Below, piece by piece: positions 1 to 8,323 of a stretch of DNA of 36,996 nt. The notes below the pieces were generated by a model. The model was not told where the DNA came from, searched no databases, and saw nothing but the letters and a program-made list of their open reading frames with translations. Numbering within the stretch: position 1 is the stretch's first letter; each line of letters opens with the position of its first letter. The DNA lies in contig NZ_JAFEUF010000014.1 of the NCBI RefSeq assembly GCF_016901035.1, positions 30,394 to 67,389 of the forward strand, given 5' to 3'. Origin of the DNA: Streptomyces durocortorensis. GTDB taxonomy: Bacteria > Actinomycetota > Actinomycetes > Streptomycetales > Streptomycetaceae. The position numbers and the translations under genes were made by a program.

Positions 1-118
<118 letters not shown>

Positions 119-185
119 GGGCAGTTCTACTCTGGACCGGACAACCGGCACGAAACGGGGACGTGTCCCCATCGGGAGTGAACAG

Positions 186-1136
186 ATGGATCACAGCGGG
201 CACGGCATGAACATGGATCTGCCGCCGTTCACGCTGGGGCGGGGGCTGGAGCTCTCCGTCGAACCGTTCTTCCTGACCGGCTGCGTCCTGGCGCTCGCCC
301 TGTACGGGTACGGCGTGGTGCGGCTGCGTCGGCGCGGGGACAGCTGGCCGGTGAACCGGATCGTGTTCTTCACCGTGGGTGTGCTGAGCATCGCGCTGGT
401 GATGTGCACCAAGCTCAACGACTACGGCATGGTCATGTTCAGCGTGCACATGGTGCAGCACATGGTGATCAGCATGCTGTCGCCGATCCTGCTGCTGCTG
501 GGCGCCCCGGTGACGCTGGCGCTGCGTGCGCTGCCCCCGGCCGGCCGGGGGCGGACCGGGCCGCGCGAGCTGCTGCTGAAGCTGCTGCACAGCCGGTACA
601 TGAAGATCATCTCGCACCCGGTGTTCACCATCCCGCTGTTCATCGCGAGCCTGTACGCGCTCTACTTCACGCCGCTCTTCGACTTCCTGATGAGCTCCAA
701 GCCGGGCCACATCGGGATGATGGTGCACTTCCTCGCCGTCGGCCTGGTTTTTTTCTGGCCGATCATGGGCGTGGACCCGGGTCCGCACCGGCCCGGCTAT
801 CTGATGCGGATGCTGGAGCTGTTCGCCGGGATGCCGTTCCACGCGTTCTTCGGGATCGCGCTCATGATGGCGTCGACGCCGATGGTGGAGACGTACCAGA
901 ACCCGCCCGCCTCGCTCGGCATCGACGCCCTCAGCGACCAGAACTGGGCGGGCGGCATCGCGTGGGCGTTCAGCGAGATTCCCTCCGTGCTGGTGCTGAT
1001 CGCGCTGGTCTACCAGTGGTACCACTCCGAGCAGCGCGTCGCCCGGCGCACGGACCGGGCCGCGGACCGCGACGGCGACAAGGAGCTGGCGGCCTACAAC
1101 GCCTATCTCGCGTCTTTGCAGGCGCGCGGACAGTAG
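186..1136 (+). CDS. CtaG-like cytochrome c oxidase assembly membrane protein
   Basis: This 316-residue polytopic membrane protein matches the caa3-type CtaG assembly family, which helps mature cytochrome c oxidase (copper centre) in actinobacteria and bacilli. Family signatures are the block around HMVQHMVISMLSPILLLLGAP (second helix pair), the FDFLMSSKPGHIGMMVHF region and the DPGPHRPGYLMRML stretch. Several hydrophobic segments of helix length span about residues 25-290, and the tail is charged and cytoplasmic. The N-terminus has three His and three Met within 11 residues, which could touch copper, though that is inference. ATG is preceded by GGGAGTG with a 7-nt gap. A 52-codon membrane peptide follows 66 bp downstream on the same strand. 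The family is clear; the exact partner oxidase is not in the window. Confidence 0.88.
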   Translation: MDHSGHGMNMDLPPFTLGRGLELSVEPFFLTGCVLALALYGYGVVRLRRRGDSWPVNRIVFFTVGVLSIALVMCTKLNDYGMVMFSVHMVQHMVISMLSPILLLLGAPVTLALRALPPAGRGRTGPRELLLKLLHSRYMKIISHPVFTIPLFIASLYALYFTPLFDFLMSSKPGHIGMMVHFLAVGLVFFWPIMGVDPGPHRPGYLMRMLELFAGMPFHAFFGIALMMASTPMVETYQNPPASLGIDALSDQNWAGGIAWAFSEIPSVLVLIALVYQWYHSEQRVARRTDRAADRDGDKELAAYNAYLASLQARGQ

Positions 1137-1202
1137 CGCGGAGGGCGCATACGGGGTGACCATGGGGACAACGGCCGCGCGGCCGACGAGGAGCGTGCGC
1201 GC

Positions 1203-1361
1203 ATGTCCGGATCGACGAAGACCATGGGATACATGACCGTCGGAGCGCTGGTCGCGGTGACCGCGTACACGGTGGCGCTGGGAAGCAGTGGCTGGCTCTG
1301 GTTCGGCTGGATCGTGCTGGGACTGTGCACCCTCGGCATGCTGGCCACCCAGGACACCTGA
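1203..1361 (+). CDS. Small hydrophobic membrane protein (52 aa)
   Basis: A short frame of 52 codons starts with ATG after GAGGAGCG-like purine-rich sequence (about 1188-1197). The product begins MSGSTKTMGYMTVGALVAV, has a hydrophobic segment at residues 9-27 and a second one at about 30-47 rich in Trp, Leu and Gly, then ends in the polar TQDT. It looks like a two-helix membrane peptide. It sits 66 bp after the CtaG-like gene on the same strand and may be co-transcribed. I do not recognise a family; a small accessory subunit of a respiratory complex is a guess based only on the neighbour. Confidence 0.6.
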   Translation: MSGSTKTMGYMTVGALVAVTAYTVALGSSGWLWFGWIVLGLCTLGMLATQDT

Positions 1362-1442
1362 GCGTCACGGCGGGTGACCACGCCTGTCGGGCCCGGAGGC
1401 GGGTACGAGCCGGGAGACCGGTTCGCTACGGTCGCACGGTGG

Positions 1443-1473
1443 TGCCGGGGCCCCACCCGGTGGGGCTCCGGCA
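1443..1473 (+). terminator. Strong GC hairpin after the CtaG-like/52-aa pair
   Basis: Two 15-nt arms (1443-1457 and 1459-1473) are complementary except for one position and nearly abut, giving a very stable stem. There is no U tract, as is usual in Streptomyces. It lies 82 bp after the 52-aa gene and 85 bp before plsC, so a terminator or transcript-end stabiliser is the simplest reading. Confidence 0.5.
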
Positions 1474-1483
1474 TGATCATGCC
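1470..1483. promoter_or_regulatory. 14-bp perfect palindrome upstream of plsC
   Basis: GGCATGATCATGCC is a perfect palindrome that starts inside the preceding hairpin and ends 74 bp before the plsC start. A protein-binding site for plsC control is possible. No regulator is tied to it. Confidence 0.3.
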
Positions 1484-1557
1484 CTGGTGGTACGCAGTCC
1501 TGCCCCTGGCAGTACACAGTCCTGAGTCGGCCCGGCAGAGCGAGGTGCACCCGCAAG

Positions 1558-2274
1558 GTGTTTTATTACGTCCTGAAGTATGTCGTTCTGGGGCCCGTGC
1601 TGCGGCTGCTGTTCCGGCCCCGGATCGAGGGCCTGGAGAACATCCCGGAAGACGGCGCGGCGATCGTCGCGGGCAACCATCTCTCCTTCTCCGACCATTT
1701 CCTGATGCCGGCCATCATCAAGCGCCGCATCACGTTCCTGGCGAAGGCCGAATACTTCACGGGCCCGGGGATCAAGGGCCGGCTCACGGCCGCCTTCTTC
1801 CGCAGCGCGGGCCAGATCCCGGTGGACCGGTCGGGCAAGGACGCCGGTCAGGCGGCGATCCGCGAGGGGCTGGGTGTCCTGAGCAAGGGCGAGCTGCTGG
1901 GGATCTATCCGGAGGGCACCCGCTCGCACGACGGCCGGCTCTACAAGGGCAAGGTCGGGGTGGCGGTCATGGCGATCACCGCGGGGGTGCCGGTGATCCC
2001 GTGCGCCATGCTCGGCACGTTCGAGATCCAGCCGCCCGGCCAGAAAATCCCAAAGATCAAGCAGGTCGCGATCCGGTTCGGTGAGCCGCTGGACTTCTCG
2101 CGCTACGCGGGTATGGAGGACCAGAAGGCCGCGATCCGTGCGGTGACGGACGAGATCATGTACGCGATCCTCGAACTCTCCGGTCAGGAGTACGTCGACG
2201 AGTACGCGGCCAAGGTGAAGGCCGCGGAGCAGGCTGCCGCGCCGTCGAGGAAGTTCCCGAAGCTGCGACGCTGA
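1558..2274 (+). CDS. plsC: 1-acyl-sn-glycerol-3-phosphate acyltransferase (PlsC family)
   Basis: This 238-residue enzyme should transfer an acyl chain to lysophosphatidic acid, the second acylation of phospholipid synthesis, at the inner face of the membrane. The acyltransferase motif I HxxxxD is present (His41 to Asp46 in GNHLSFSDH), motif III is YPEGTRS at 117-123, and a proline-containing motif IV follows near IPCAMLGT. The N-terminal 20 residues form a hydrophobic membrane-associated helix. The start is GTG; the SD (GCAAGG) is weak and close. The C-terminus ends in an Ala/Lys-rich tail (KAAEQAAAPSRKFPKLRR). Several PlsC paralogues occur in streptomycetes, so the precise lipid substrate is uncertain. 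Confidence 0.9.
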   Translation: MFYYVLKYVVLGPVLRLLFRPRIEGLENIPEDGAAIVAGNHLSFSDHFLMPAIIKRRITFLAKAEYFTGPGIKGRLTAAFFRSAGQIPVDRSGKDAGQAAIREGLGVLSKGELLGIYPEGTRSHDGRLYKGKVGVAVMAITAGVPVIPCAMLGTFEIQPPGQKIPKIKQVAIRFGEPLDFSRYAGMEDQKAAIRAVTDEIMYAILELSGQEYVDEYAAKVKAAEQAAAPSRKFPKLRR

Positions 2275-2326
2275 GCGCGAATTCCCCACCGGCAGAGCGC
2301 CCTCGTCCGGGAGGCACCGCTCCCCC

Positions 2327-2332
2327 TAGCGT
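2327..2332 (+). promoter_or_regulatory. Candidate -10 element for leaderless reductase gene
   Basis: TAGCGT fits the Streptomyces -10 pattern TANNNT and ends only 7 nt before the ATG at 2340. No SD is visible before that ATG, so transcription may begin at the start codon itself. A convincing -35 is not seen. Confidence 0.4.
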
Positions 2333-2339
2333 CGGTCAC

Positions 2340-3392
2340 ATGAGCAACGGACACGCATGGGTACTGGGAGCGACGGGCCAGATCGGGCGGGCCGCGGTCC
2401 GCGCGCTGACCGCCGACGGCTGGGAGGTCACCGCGGCCTCGCGCGGCGGGGTCCGGGACGAGAGGTGGGACGCCGGGGTCCGGGCGGTGGCGCTCGACCG
2501 GGACGAGGAGGGAGCGCTGGAGAAGGCGCTGGGCGACGGCTGCGACGTCCTGGTCGACATGGTGGCGTTCGACGGCGCGCACGCCCGGCAGTTGACCGGA
2601 CTGGCCGGCCGGATCGGGTCCGCCGTCGTGATCTCCAGCGGAGCGGTGTACGAGGACGAGCGGGGCCGCAGCTTCGACACCCAGGCCGAACCGGACGGCT
2701 TCCCGCGCTACCCGGTGCCGCTGCCGGAGAGCCAGGCCACGGTGGCGCCCGGGGACGCCACGTACGGCACACGGAAGGTCCTGCTGGAGCGGGAGCTGCT
2801 GGCGGCGGGCGAGGCGCTGCCGGTGACCCTGCTGCGGGCGGGCGCGGTCCACGGCCCGTACTGCCGCGGACCTCGGGAGCTGTACTTCGTGAAGCGGCTG
2901 CTGGACGGGCGGCGGCGCCGGGTCCTCGTGTACGGCGGGGAGACCCGCTTCCACCCGCTCCATGTCTCCAACGCGGCAGAGCTGATCCGCCTGGCCGCGG
3001 GGAAGCCGGACTCGCGCGTGCTGAACGCGGCGGATCCCGAGGCGCCCACGGTCGCGGAGATCGCGTCGGCGATCGACGCGGTGCTGGGGCGGGAGACGGA
3101 GACGGTGCTGATCGACGGCCCGGCGCCCGAGGGACATGTGGGCGAGACCCCGTGGAGCGGCGCGCACCCGGTGGTCTACGACATGACGGCCGCCGGTGAG
3201 CAGCTCGGCTACCGGCCCGTGACGGGGTACGTGGAGTCGCTGCCGGAGACGGTCGAGTGGCTGGCCGGGGAGCTGGCGGGGCGCGACTGGCGGGAGGCGT
3301 TCCCGAAGATGCTCAGGAGTTACGGCGAGAGCCTCTTCGACTACGCGGCGGAGGACGCCTGGCTGGCGGCGTTCGACCGGGGCCACCGCTGA
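2340..3392 (+). CDS. NAD-dependent epimerase/dehydratase family protein (extended SDR)
   Basis: This is a 350-residue cytoplasmic protein with a Rossmann fold. The N-terminus carries the dinucleotide motif GATGQIG (residues 10-16), followed by a beta-alpha-beta pattern. The SDR catalytic pair YxxxK is Tyr142/Lys146 (TYGTRK), with Ser99/Ser100 in VVISSGAVY supplying the usual serine. The pattern matches extended SDRs that act on nucleotide sugars or isoprenoid/flavonoid-like substrates. It is a single gene between plsC (same strand, 65 bp upstream) and a convergent peptidase gene, so the neighbours give no substrate. Translation probably begins at the first ATG without a leader. Confidence 0.8.
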   Translation: MSNGHAWVLGATGQIGRAAVRALTADGWEVTAASRGGVRDERWDAGVRAVALDRDEEGALEKALGDGCDVLVDMVAFDGAHARQLTGLAGRIGSAVVISSGAVYEDERGRSFDTQAEPDGFPRYPVPLPESQATVAPGDATYGTRKVLLERELLAAGEALPVTLLRAGAVHGPYCRGPRELYFVKRLLDGRRRRVLVYGGETRFHPLHVSNAAELIRLAAGKPDSRVLNAADPEAPTVAEIASAIDAVLGRETETVLIDGPAPEGHVGETPWSGAHPVVYDMTAAGEQLGYRPVTGYVESLPETVEWLAGELAGRDWREAFPKMLRSYGESLFDYAAEDAWLAAFDRGHR

Positions 3393-3425
3393 GAGCGGGC
3401 CCCGGCCGTACGCCTCAGGGGCGTC

Positions 3426-5009
3426 CTACGGCTTCGGCGTGGCGTGCGGGGTGCACGTCACGTCGCGCCGGTCGGTCTTCCCGGTGAGCAGGTAGGTGTC
3501 CACCCGCTCGTTGATGCAAGGGTTGACCAGTCCGGTGACACCGTGGGATCCGGCACCCTTCTCGGTGATGAGCCGGGAGCCCTTGAACCGCTTGTGCAGT
3601 TCGACCGCGCCCGCGTACGGGGTGGCGGCGTCGCGGGTGGACTGCACGATGAGGACCGGCGGCAGGCCCTTGCGGGTCTTCACGTCCAGCGGGGTCTGCT
3701 GCTTGGCGGGCCAGGTGGCGCACGGCAGGTTCATCCAGGCGTTGGCCCACGTCATGAACGGGTACTTTTCGTGCAGCCGCGTGTTGTCCCGGTCCCAGGT
3801 GCGCCAGTCGGTGGGCCACTGGGCGTCGGCGCACTCGACTGCGCTGTAGACCGCGTTGCCGTTCTCGGACGCGGCGTTGCCCGCGAGGTCGCTCATGTCG
3901 GGGGCGGCGGCGTCGATCAGCGCCTGGGTGTCACCGGCCCGGTAGGCGCTCCAGGTCTTGGCGGTGGGGGCCCAGGCGGAGTCGTAGTACGGCGCGCCCT
4001 GGAAGAAGGAGATCAGCTCGGCAGGTCCGACCACGCCGCCGATGGGCTCCTTCTTGGCGGCGGCCCGCAGCTCCAGCCAGGCCTTCTCGACCTTCTGCGG
4101 GGTGTCGCCGATGCCGTAGACGGAATCGTGCCGCGCGACCCACGCCTTCCAGTCGTCCCAGCGGGTCTGGAAGGCGATGTCCTGGTTGAGGTTCGCCCGG
4201 TACCAGATGTTCTTCCGTGACGGGTCGACGACGCTGTCGACGACCATGCGCCGGACGTGCGTCGGGAAGAGCGTGCCGTAGACGGCGCCCAGGTAGGTGC
4301 CGTAGGAGACGCCGATGAAGTTGAGCTTCTTCTCCCCGAGGGCGGCCCGGATGACGTCCAGGTCGCGTGCCGAGTTGGGCGTCGTCATGTGCGGCAGCAT
4401 CGCGCCGCTGCGCTCGCCGCACCCTTCGGCGTACTCGCGGGCCAGCTTGCGCTGGGCGCGCTTGTCGGCCTCGCTGTCGGGGACCGGGTCGGCCTTGGGT
4501 GCCTTGACGAACTCCTGCGGGTCGACACAGGAGATGGGCGCCGAGTGGCCGACACCGCGCGGGTCGAAGCCGACGAAGTCGTACGCCTTCGCGGTCTTCG
4601 TCCAGAGCGGGTTCTTGGCGGTGACCCTGGTCGGGAAGCGCATCCCCGAACCGCCGGGCCCGCCCGGGTTGTAGAGGAGCGCGCCCTGCCGCTCGCGCTT
4701 GGTGCCGGTGCTGACGTGCCGGTCGACGGCGAGCTTGATCTTCTTGCCGTTCGGCTTCGCGTAGTCGAGCGGCACGGTGACCCAGCCGCACTGGATGGGG
4801 GCGGTCAGACCCCAGTCCTCCGGGCAGTCCTTCCAGTCGACCCCGGTCTTCGCGGCCTGCTGCGCGGCGACGGCGACCCCGCGTGCCTCTGCGTCACCTC
4901 GGCCGTGGTGCCGGCCGTCCGCGCTCGCCGCGGGTGCGGCCATGGCCCCCGCTATGAGCGTGCCCGCGACGAGAGCCCCGGCCGAGCCGAGCACTGTCGT
5001 ACGTCTCAC
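3426..5009 (-). CDS. Secreted tripeptidyl aminopeptidase-like S33 peptidase (SlpD/SlpE/Tap type)
   Basis: The 527-residue product is an exported alpha/beta-hydrolase of the Streptomyces tripeptidyl aminopeptidase family, which trims N-terminal tripeptides from secreted proteins. A signal peptide is clear: MRRT, a hydrophobic core to about residue 25 and an ASA cleavage site near 28-30. The oxyanion loop NPGGPGGSG (114-122) is followed by the nucleophile elbow GVSYGTY (Ser235), then Asp460 (STRDAATP) and His489 (GSHGV). Paired cysteines fit an extracellular protein. The start is GTG with an AAGGGGGA SD five bases upstream. It stands alone, convergent with the reductase gene (33 bp between stops). 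Confidence 0.88.
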   Translation of the reverse strand: MRRTTVLGSAGALVAGTLIAGAMAAPAASADGRHHGRGDAEARGVAVAAQQAAKTGVDWKDCPEDWGLTAPIQCGWVTVPLDYAKPNGKKIKLAVDRHVSTGTKRERQGALLYNPGGPGGSGMRFPTRVTAKNPLWTKTAKAYDFVGFDPRGVGHSAPISCVDPQEFVKAPKADPVPDSEADKRAQRKLAREYAEGCGERSGAMLPHMTTPNSARDLDVIRAALGEKKLNFIGVSYGTYLGAVYGTLFPTHVRRMVVDSVVDPSRKNIWYRANLNQDIAFQTRWDDWKAWVARHDSVYGIGDTPQKVEKAWLELRAAAKKEPIGGVVGPAELISFFQGAPYYDSAWAPTAKTWSAYRAGDTQALIDAAAPDMSDLAGNAASENGNAVYSAVECADAQWPTDWRTWDRDNTRLHEKYPFMTWANAWMNLPCATWPAKQQTPLDVKTRKGLPPVLIVQSTRDAATPYAGAVELHKRFKGSRLITEKGAGSHGVTGLVNPCINERVDTYLLTGKTDRRDVTCTPHATPKP

Positions 5010-5291
5010 GTGAATCCCCCTTCATCCGATCCGCCGCCGAGGGGGCGGCATGGTCATCGGTACGTCGCGGGGATCCTTTCGTCTGCGGGGCACCTGGGAC
5101 CAGGGCGTACACCTGTTTCTTTACCGAACCCATAACCGGTGAAGGAAGTTCGCTGAGCGGACTACCGCCCTGAGCTCTACTCGGGGCACGCCCCTCCCCT
5201 GGCCATGGCTGCTTGAAGACCCCTGCCACAGATCGAGTTCGCCGCGTCGGGAGCTGGGTCCGCATTTCGGCCGACCGGGGCACACCGGACG

Positions 5292-5876
5292 TCACGCGAC
5301 CGGCACGACACCCTCGCCCCGGGCGACCTTCAGCCTGGAGAGGCGAACCCGGCGGGTCGGCAGGTCGATTTCCGTGACGACGACGGTGAGTTTCTCGCCG
5401 GCCTCGAAGTCTTCCACCGGACTCACCGCAGGCCGACCGGGGGCTTCTCCGAGGGGGACCAACCCGGCGATCCCGTCTCCGAGGTCGACGACGACGCCGA
5501 AAGGAAGCACCTTCTCCACCGTCCCACGGAGTTCCTGGCCCACCGGCGTGCGGTCGGCGAAAGCCAGCAGGGGGTCGGGCTCCAGTGCCCTCAAGGAGAG
5601 TCTGGCCTCCAGGTTGTAGGTGTCGAACTGGAGGAACTCGCACGAGACCCTCTGGCCTACGTGAACGACATCGGTGGGAGCGTCGATGTGCCCCCAGGAC
5701 AGTTCGGGGATGACGATGAACCCGACACCGGGGAAGAGCGGATGGGCAGGTCCGTCGTCCAGGGCCACGAAGACCCCGAACCGCTCGATCGCCGCAACGC
5801 TGCCAGACAAGATCTCGCCGCGGTGCAAGGTCTCCAAAAACGCCCAGAGTTCCGGGCTCTCAGACTGCCAATCCAT
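5292..5876 (-). CDS. Protein with two S1 RNA-binding domains
   Basis: From the internal ATG this is a 194-residue protein. Residues about 18-88 (GEILSGSVAAIERFGVFVAL onward) and 112-185 (GQELRGTVEKVLPFGVVVDL onward) are each an S1/OB-fold repeat; the glycine-phenylalanine-gly/val turn is typical of S1 domains, which bind RNA. A longer frame reaches 6023, but its extra residues run through the transposase remnant on the other strand, so the ATG at 5876 before MDWQSESPELW is preferred. No partner gene is adjacent. Function is unknown beyond RNA binding; it sits in a patch with IS debris and may have been moved there. Confidence 0.75.
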   Translation of the reverse strand: MDWQSESPELWAFLETLHRGEILSGSVAAIERFGVFVALDDGPAHPLFPGVGFIVIPELSWGHIDAPTDVVHVGQRVSCEFLQFDTYNLEARLSLRALEPDPLLAFADRTPVGQELRGTVEKVLPFGVVVDLGDGIAGLVPLGEAPGRPAVSPVEDFEAGEKLTVVVTEIDLPTRRVRLSRLKVARGEGVVPVA

Positions 5877-5904
5877 ACCGGCACCCTGGCACACGACATC
5901 GTAG

Positions 5905-6087
5905 GCCGACCATGGGCCCGACAGACTGAAGCCCCGCCAGGGCCCCGACAAAAGGAGAAACGAAGTCGAGCGAACGATGAACGCGCTCAAGAACTCCCAC
6001 GCCATAGCCGCGAGGTATGACAAGAGGGCCTACATCTTCCACGGCACCCTCACCCTCGCCGCCATCCGGCTCTGGCTTCGCCCGTGA
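5905..6087 (+). pseudogene. 3' remnant of an IS5-family transposase
   Basis: Reading the frame that ends at TGA 6085-6087 gives 60 codons after an upstream stop (5902-5904). They include RRNEVERTMNALK and ARYDKRAYIFHGTLTLAAI, then end in RLWLRP. This matches the C-terminal DDE catalytic-domain end of IS5-group transposases common in Streptomyces: the glutamate of the R-N-x-V-E-R block, then the x-R-Y-D-K-R motif and a hydrophobic tail. The rest of the transposase is gone, so it is inactive. It abuts the S1-domain gene on one side and an IS-end-like repeat on the other. Confidence 0.8.
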
Positions 6088-6106
6088 ACCGCCGGACAGG
6101 TTCTAG
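6086..6106 (+). repeat. IS right-end-like sequence, copy 1
   Basis: A 21-bp segment starting inside the transposase stop codon contains CCGCCGGACAGG and CTAG. It matches 18 of 21 positions with a second copy at 6759-6779 in the same orientation. Its place directly after the transposase remnant suggests it is the element's terminal sequence. Confidence 0.55.
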
Positions 6107-6654
6107 GCTTCCTGTTGGCCGTAGCGTGTCCTGTACCACGCCACTTGCCCGGCAGTCATCGATGACGAGATGCTATTCACGTCACCGACATGTCTGTTGT
6201 CTCCTCGCTGACACCGCCCCCGTTCACCCCAGAACTCGCGGATCCGGAAGGCCATGACGGACACCTGGGACGCGGGCTGCCAGTGCAGGGTGTAGTCCGG
6301 AGCATTGGCGTCCGGGACGTCCTCCAGGCATACGTCGCGGTTCGACAGCAGCCGCTGAAGTTTGTCGAAGCGGAGGTGGCGGTCGAATCGGCCGTACCGG
6401 TCACGGATTGCCTTGTTGACGACACCGCGGTCCCCGTGCACGAGGCGATGCACCTGCACGGTGAAGTGGTGGCCCACCCACGGGTGGTCGGACGACTCCC
6501 GCTCCCAGAAGAACTCGACCAATCCGTAGTCGTGCCACATGGAGTTGGCGTAAACGCTGGCCTCGGTGAAGTCGTCGCCCAAGATCGCGGCGACCTGGGC
6601 GGGGCTGTCCGTCGGTTTGGCACCGAGCACCGTTCCAGACATGACCACGTCCAC
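6103..6654 (-). CDS. Conserved protein of unknown function (183 aa)
   Basis: I do not recognise the family. The frame codes for a soluble, aromatic- and acid-rich protein without signal peptide or membrane helix. Its core runs from GAKPTDSPAQVAAILGDDF through MWHDYGLVEFFWERE and VGHHFTVQVHRL to YTLHWQPASQVSVMAFRI. The amino-acid order looks like a genuine coding frame. The start is unclear: GTG 6654, ATG 6642, or CTG 6681, the only one with a good SD (GGGAGAG). It is bracketed by two directly repeated IS-end-like sequences, so it may be cargo or a survivor of IS activity. A small immunity-type protein is possible but not shown. Confidence 0.6.
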   Translation of the reverse strand: MDVVMSGTVLGAKPTDSPAQVAAILGDDFTEASVYANSMWHDYGLVEFFWERESSDHPWVGHHFTVQVHRLVHGDRGVVNKAIRDRYGRFDRHLRFDKLQRLLSNRDVCLEDVPDANAPDYTLHWQPASQVSVMAFRIREFWGERGRCQRGDNRHVGDVNSISSSMTAGQVAWYRTRYGQQEA

Positions 6655-6758
6655 GTAGAACGCAAGGGAATGCGGCGTCAGTTGCTCTCTCCCTGACTGG
6701 GTCCAGGCGACCGGGAGCGGCCGTCTGATGCATAGGCTGGGCAGACCTGCACGGGGAA

Positions 6759-6779
6759 GATCCGCCGGACAGGCCCTAG
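6759..6779 (+). repeat. IS right-end-like sequence, copy 2
   Basis: This copy has 18 of 21 bases in common with the sequence right after the transposase remnant, in the same orientation. It sits 105 bp upstream of the unknown 183-aa gene, and the 74 bp from here to ureD hold nothing else I recognise. It looks like a solo IS end left by deletion. Confidence 0.55.
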
Positions 6780-6853
6780 TGAACAGTCGATCCTTCGGGC
6801 TGAAGGTCGAAGTCGATGGTAATCGTCAGGTGCTTCGGAGCAGGCTCTGACCC

Positions 6854-7627
6854 TCACGCCTTCAGCCCGTCCAGCAGTTCGCGCATCGCGTCGTCCAGGA
6901 TCCCACGCAGCAGGCGGGCGTCGGCGGCCACGGCGGTCACCAGCACGGCGGGGCCGGCCAGTGGGGTGAGGGCCGCGGTGGGGCCGAGGAGCCGGGCGGG
7001 GAGGGGGGCGTCCTCGAAGGACGGGTCGGCGAGGAGGAGTTGGCCGACTGCCCGGTGGCCGGCGAGGACCGCGGGGCCGTCCCATCCGGCGGGGGCGTCG
7101 GGGCCGTAGGTCAGTTGCTGGTCCAGGAGGGGACGGCCCGCGCGGTGGACGGTGAGGCGGGTGGTGAGGGCACCGGTGGGTTCGCCGTGGCGGCCGAGGA
7201 TCTGTTCCTCGCGCAGCAGGAGGCGTGCGGTCGCGGCGAGTTGGACCCGGGTGGTCTGGTGCAGGCGGCTGCCGTGGGCGGAGACCAGTTGTTCGGGGAG
7301 CCAGTGCAGGGCCGCCCCCTCCCCCACGGTCAGGTTCACCGTGTACGTGGACGGGTCGGCGTCCGGCCGTGGGCCCGGGAGGGCAACAGTGGCCGCCGCC
7401 GCGTCGACAGTGAGGCGTGCGCCGGCGGCGACCTCGGCCTCGATGGCGAGGCGGTCGCCGTTCAGCGGGGCGCTCATCGCGCCGACCACGGTGACCCGGG
7501 CGTACGGGGGCCGGGGGGAACGGGTGCGGCGCAGGGCGAGCGGGCCCGCGCTCTCCAGGACGGGCAGGGCGGTGCTGCCCCGCCCGTCGGGCTCGGCGCG
7601 GAGCCGGGCCCGTGCGTGGACGCTCAC
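6854..7627 (-). CDS. ureD: Urease accessory protein UreD (UreH)
   Basis: UreD is the scaffold on which the apo-urease meets UreF and UreG before nickel is inserted. The 257-residue product shows the family pattern: an Arg-rich start, the [17 protein letters not shown] region, a [18 protein letters not shown] strand pair, then [23 protein letters not shown], equivalent to the conserved E-Q core. It is the last gene of the operon and its GTG start overlaps the ureG stop by four bases (GTGA), so translation is probably coupled. Length fits the family. Confidence 0.93.
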   Translation of the reverse strand: MSVHARARLRAEPDGRGSTALPVLESAGPLALRRTRSPRPPYARVTVVGAMSAPLNGDRLAIEAEVAAGARLTVDAAAATVALPGPRPDADPSTYTVNLTVGEGAALHWLPEQLVSAHGSRLHQTTRVQLAATARLLLREEQILGRHGEPTGALTTRLTVHRAGRPLLDQQLTYGPDAPAGWDGPAVLAGHRAVGQLLLADPSFEDAPLPARLLGPTAALTPLAGPAVLVTAVAADARLLRGILDDAMRELLDGLKA

Positions 7628-8301
7628 GCGGTCCAGGAGGCGAGCTGTGCGCGCACCCAGTCGGCGACCGGTCCGACGCCCTCGGCCGAGGTCAGGGAGG
7701 TGAAGGCGACGGGGAGTTCGCCGCGCTGCTTCTTGGCGTCCAGGGCCATCCGCTCCAGGTCGGAGCCGACGTAGGGGGCGAGGTCGGTCTTGTTGATGAC
7801 GAGGAGGTCGGCGGTGGTGACGCCCGGGCCGCCCTTGCGCGGGATGTCGTCGCCGCCCGCGACGTCGATGACGAAGATCTGCGCGTCGACCAGGCCCTTG
7901 GAGAAGGTGGCGGTGAGGTTGTCGCCGCCGGACTCGACGAGGATCAGGTCGAGCGGGCCGACCGCGTCCTCCAGGTCCTCGACCGCTTCGAGGTTGGCGG
8001 AGATGTCGTCGCGGATCGCGGTGTGCGGGCAGGCGCCGGTCTCGACGGCCTGGATCCGCTCGGGCGGCAGGACGGCGTTGTTCAGGAGGAAGTCGGCGTC
8101 CTCACGGGTGTAGATGTCGTTGGTGACGACGGCGATGGAGAGCCGGTCGCGCAGTTCCCGGCAGAGGGCGGCGACGGTCGCCGTCTTGCCGGAGCCGACG
8201 GGGCCGCCGAGGCCGATGCGCAGGGCGCGCCGGGTGCCGTCGAGGCGGGTGGCGTCGGCACTGACGGCGGCGGGGCCGTCGTGGGTGTGGCCGAGGTGCA
8301 T
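7624..8301 (-). CDS. ureG: Urease accessory GTPase UreG
   Basis: UreG is the SIMIBI-class GTPase that delivers nickel and drives active-site assembly. The 225-residue product has the P-loop GGPVGSGKT (residues 32-40), the switch block [19 protein letters not shown], the metal-site motif TGACPHT (Cys-Pro-His) and the base-specificity motif INKTDLAP. The N-terminus [10 protein letters not shown] holds three histidines, which may take over some nickel handling because no ureE is present in the operon (inference). ATG is preceded by GGGAG. It lies downstream of ureF across a 120-bp repeat-containing gap and overlaps ureD. Confidence 0.96.
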   Translation of the reverse strand: MHLGHTHDGPAAVSADATRLDGTRRALRIGLGGPVGSGKTATVAALCRELRDRLSIAVVTNDIYTREDADFLLNNAVLPPERIQAVETGACPHTAIRDDISANLEAVEDLEDAVGPLDLILVESGGDNLTATFSKGLVDAQIFVIDVAGGDDIPRKGGPGVTTADLLVINKTDLAPYVGSDLERMALDAKKQRGELPVAFTSLTSAEGVGPVADWVRAQLASWTA

Positions 8302-8323
8302 AGGGGCTCCCTGTGACGTAGTT

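Noticed and set aside
5661..6020. A 119-codon plus-strand frame opposite the S1-domain gene
   Set aside because: It is antisense to the S1 repeats and in a different frame from the transposase remnant.
5877..6023. The longer N-terminus of the S1-domain protein
   Set aside because: Those 49 codons are the reverse of the transposase remnant's coding strand and read as a hydrophobic, non-S1 tract.
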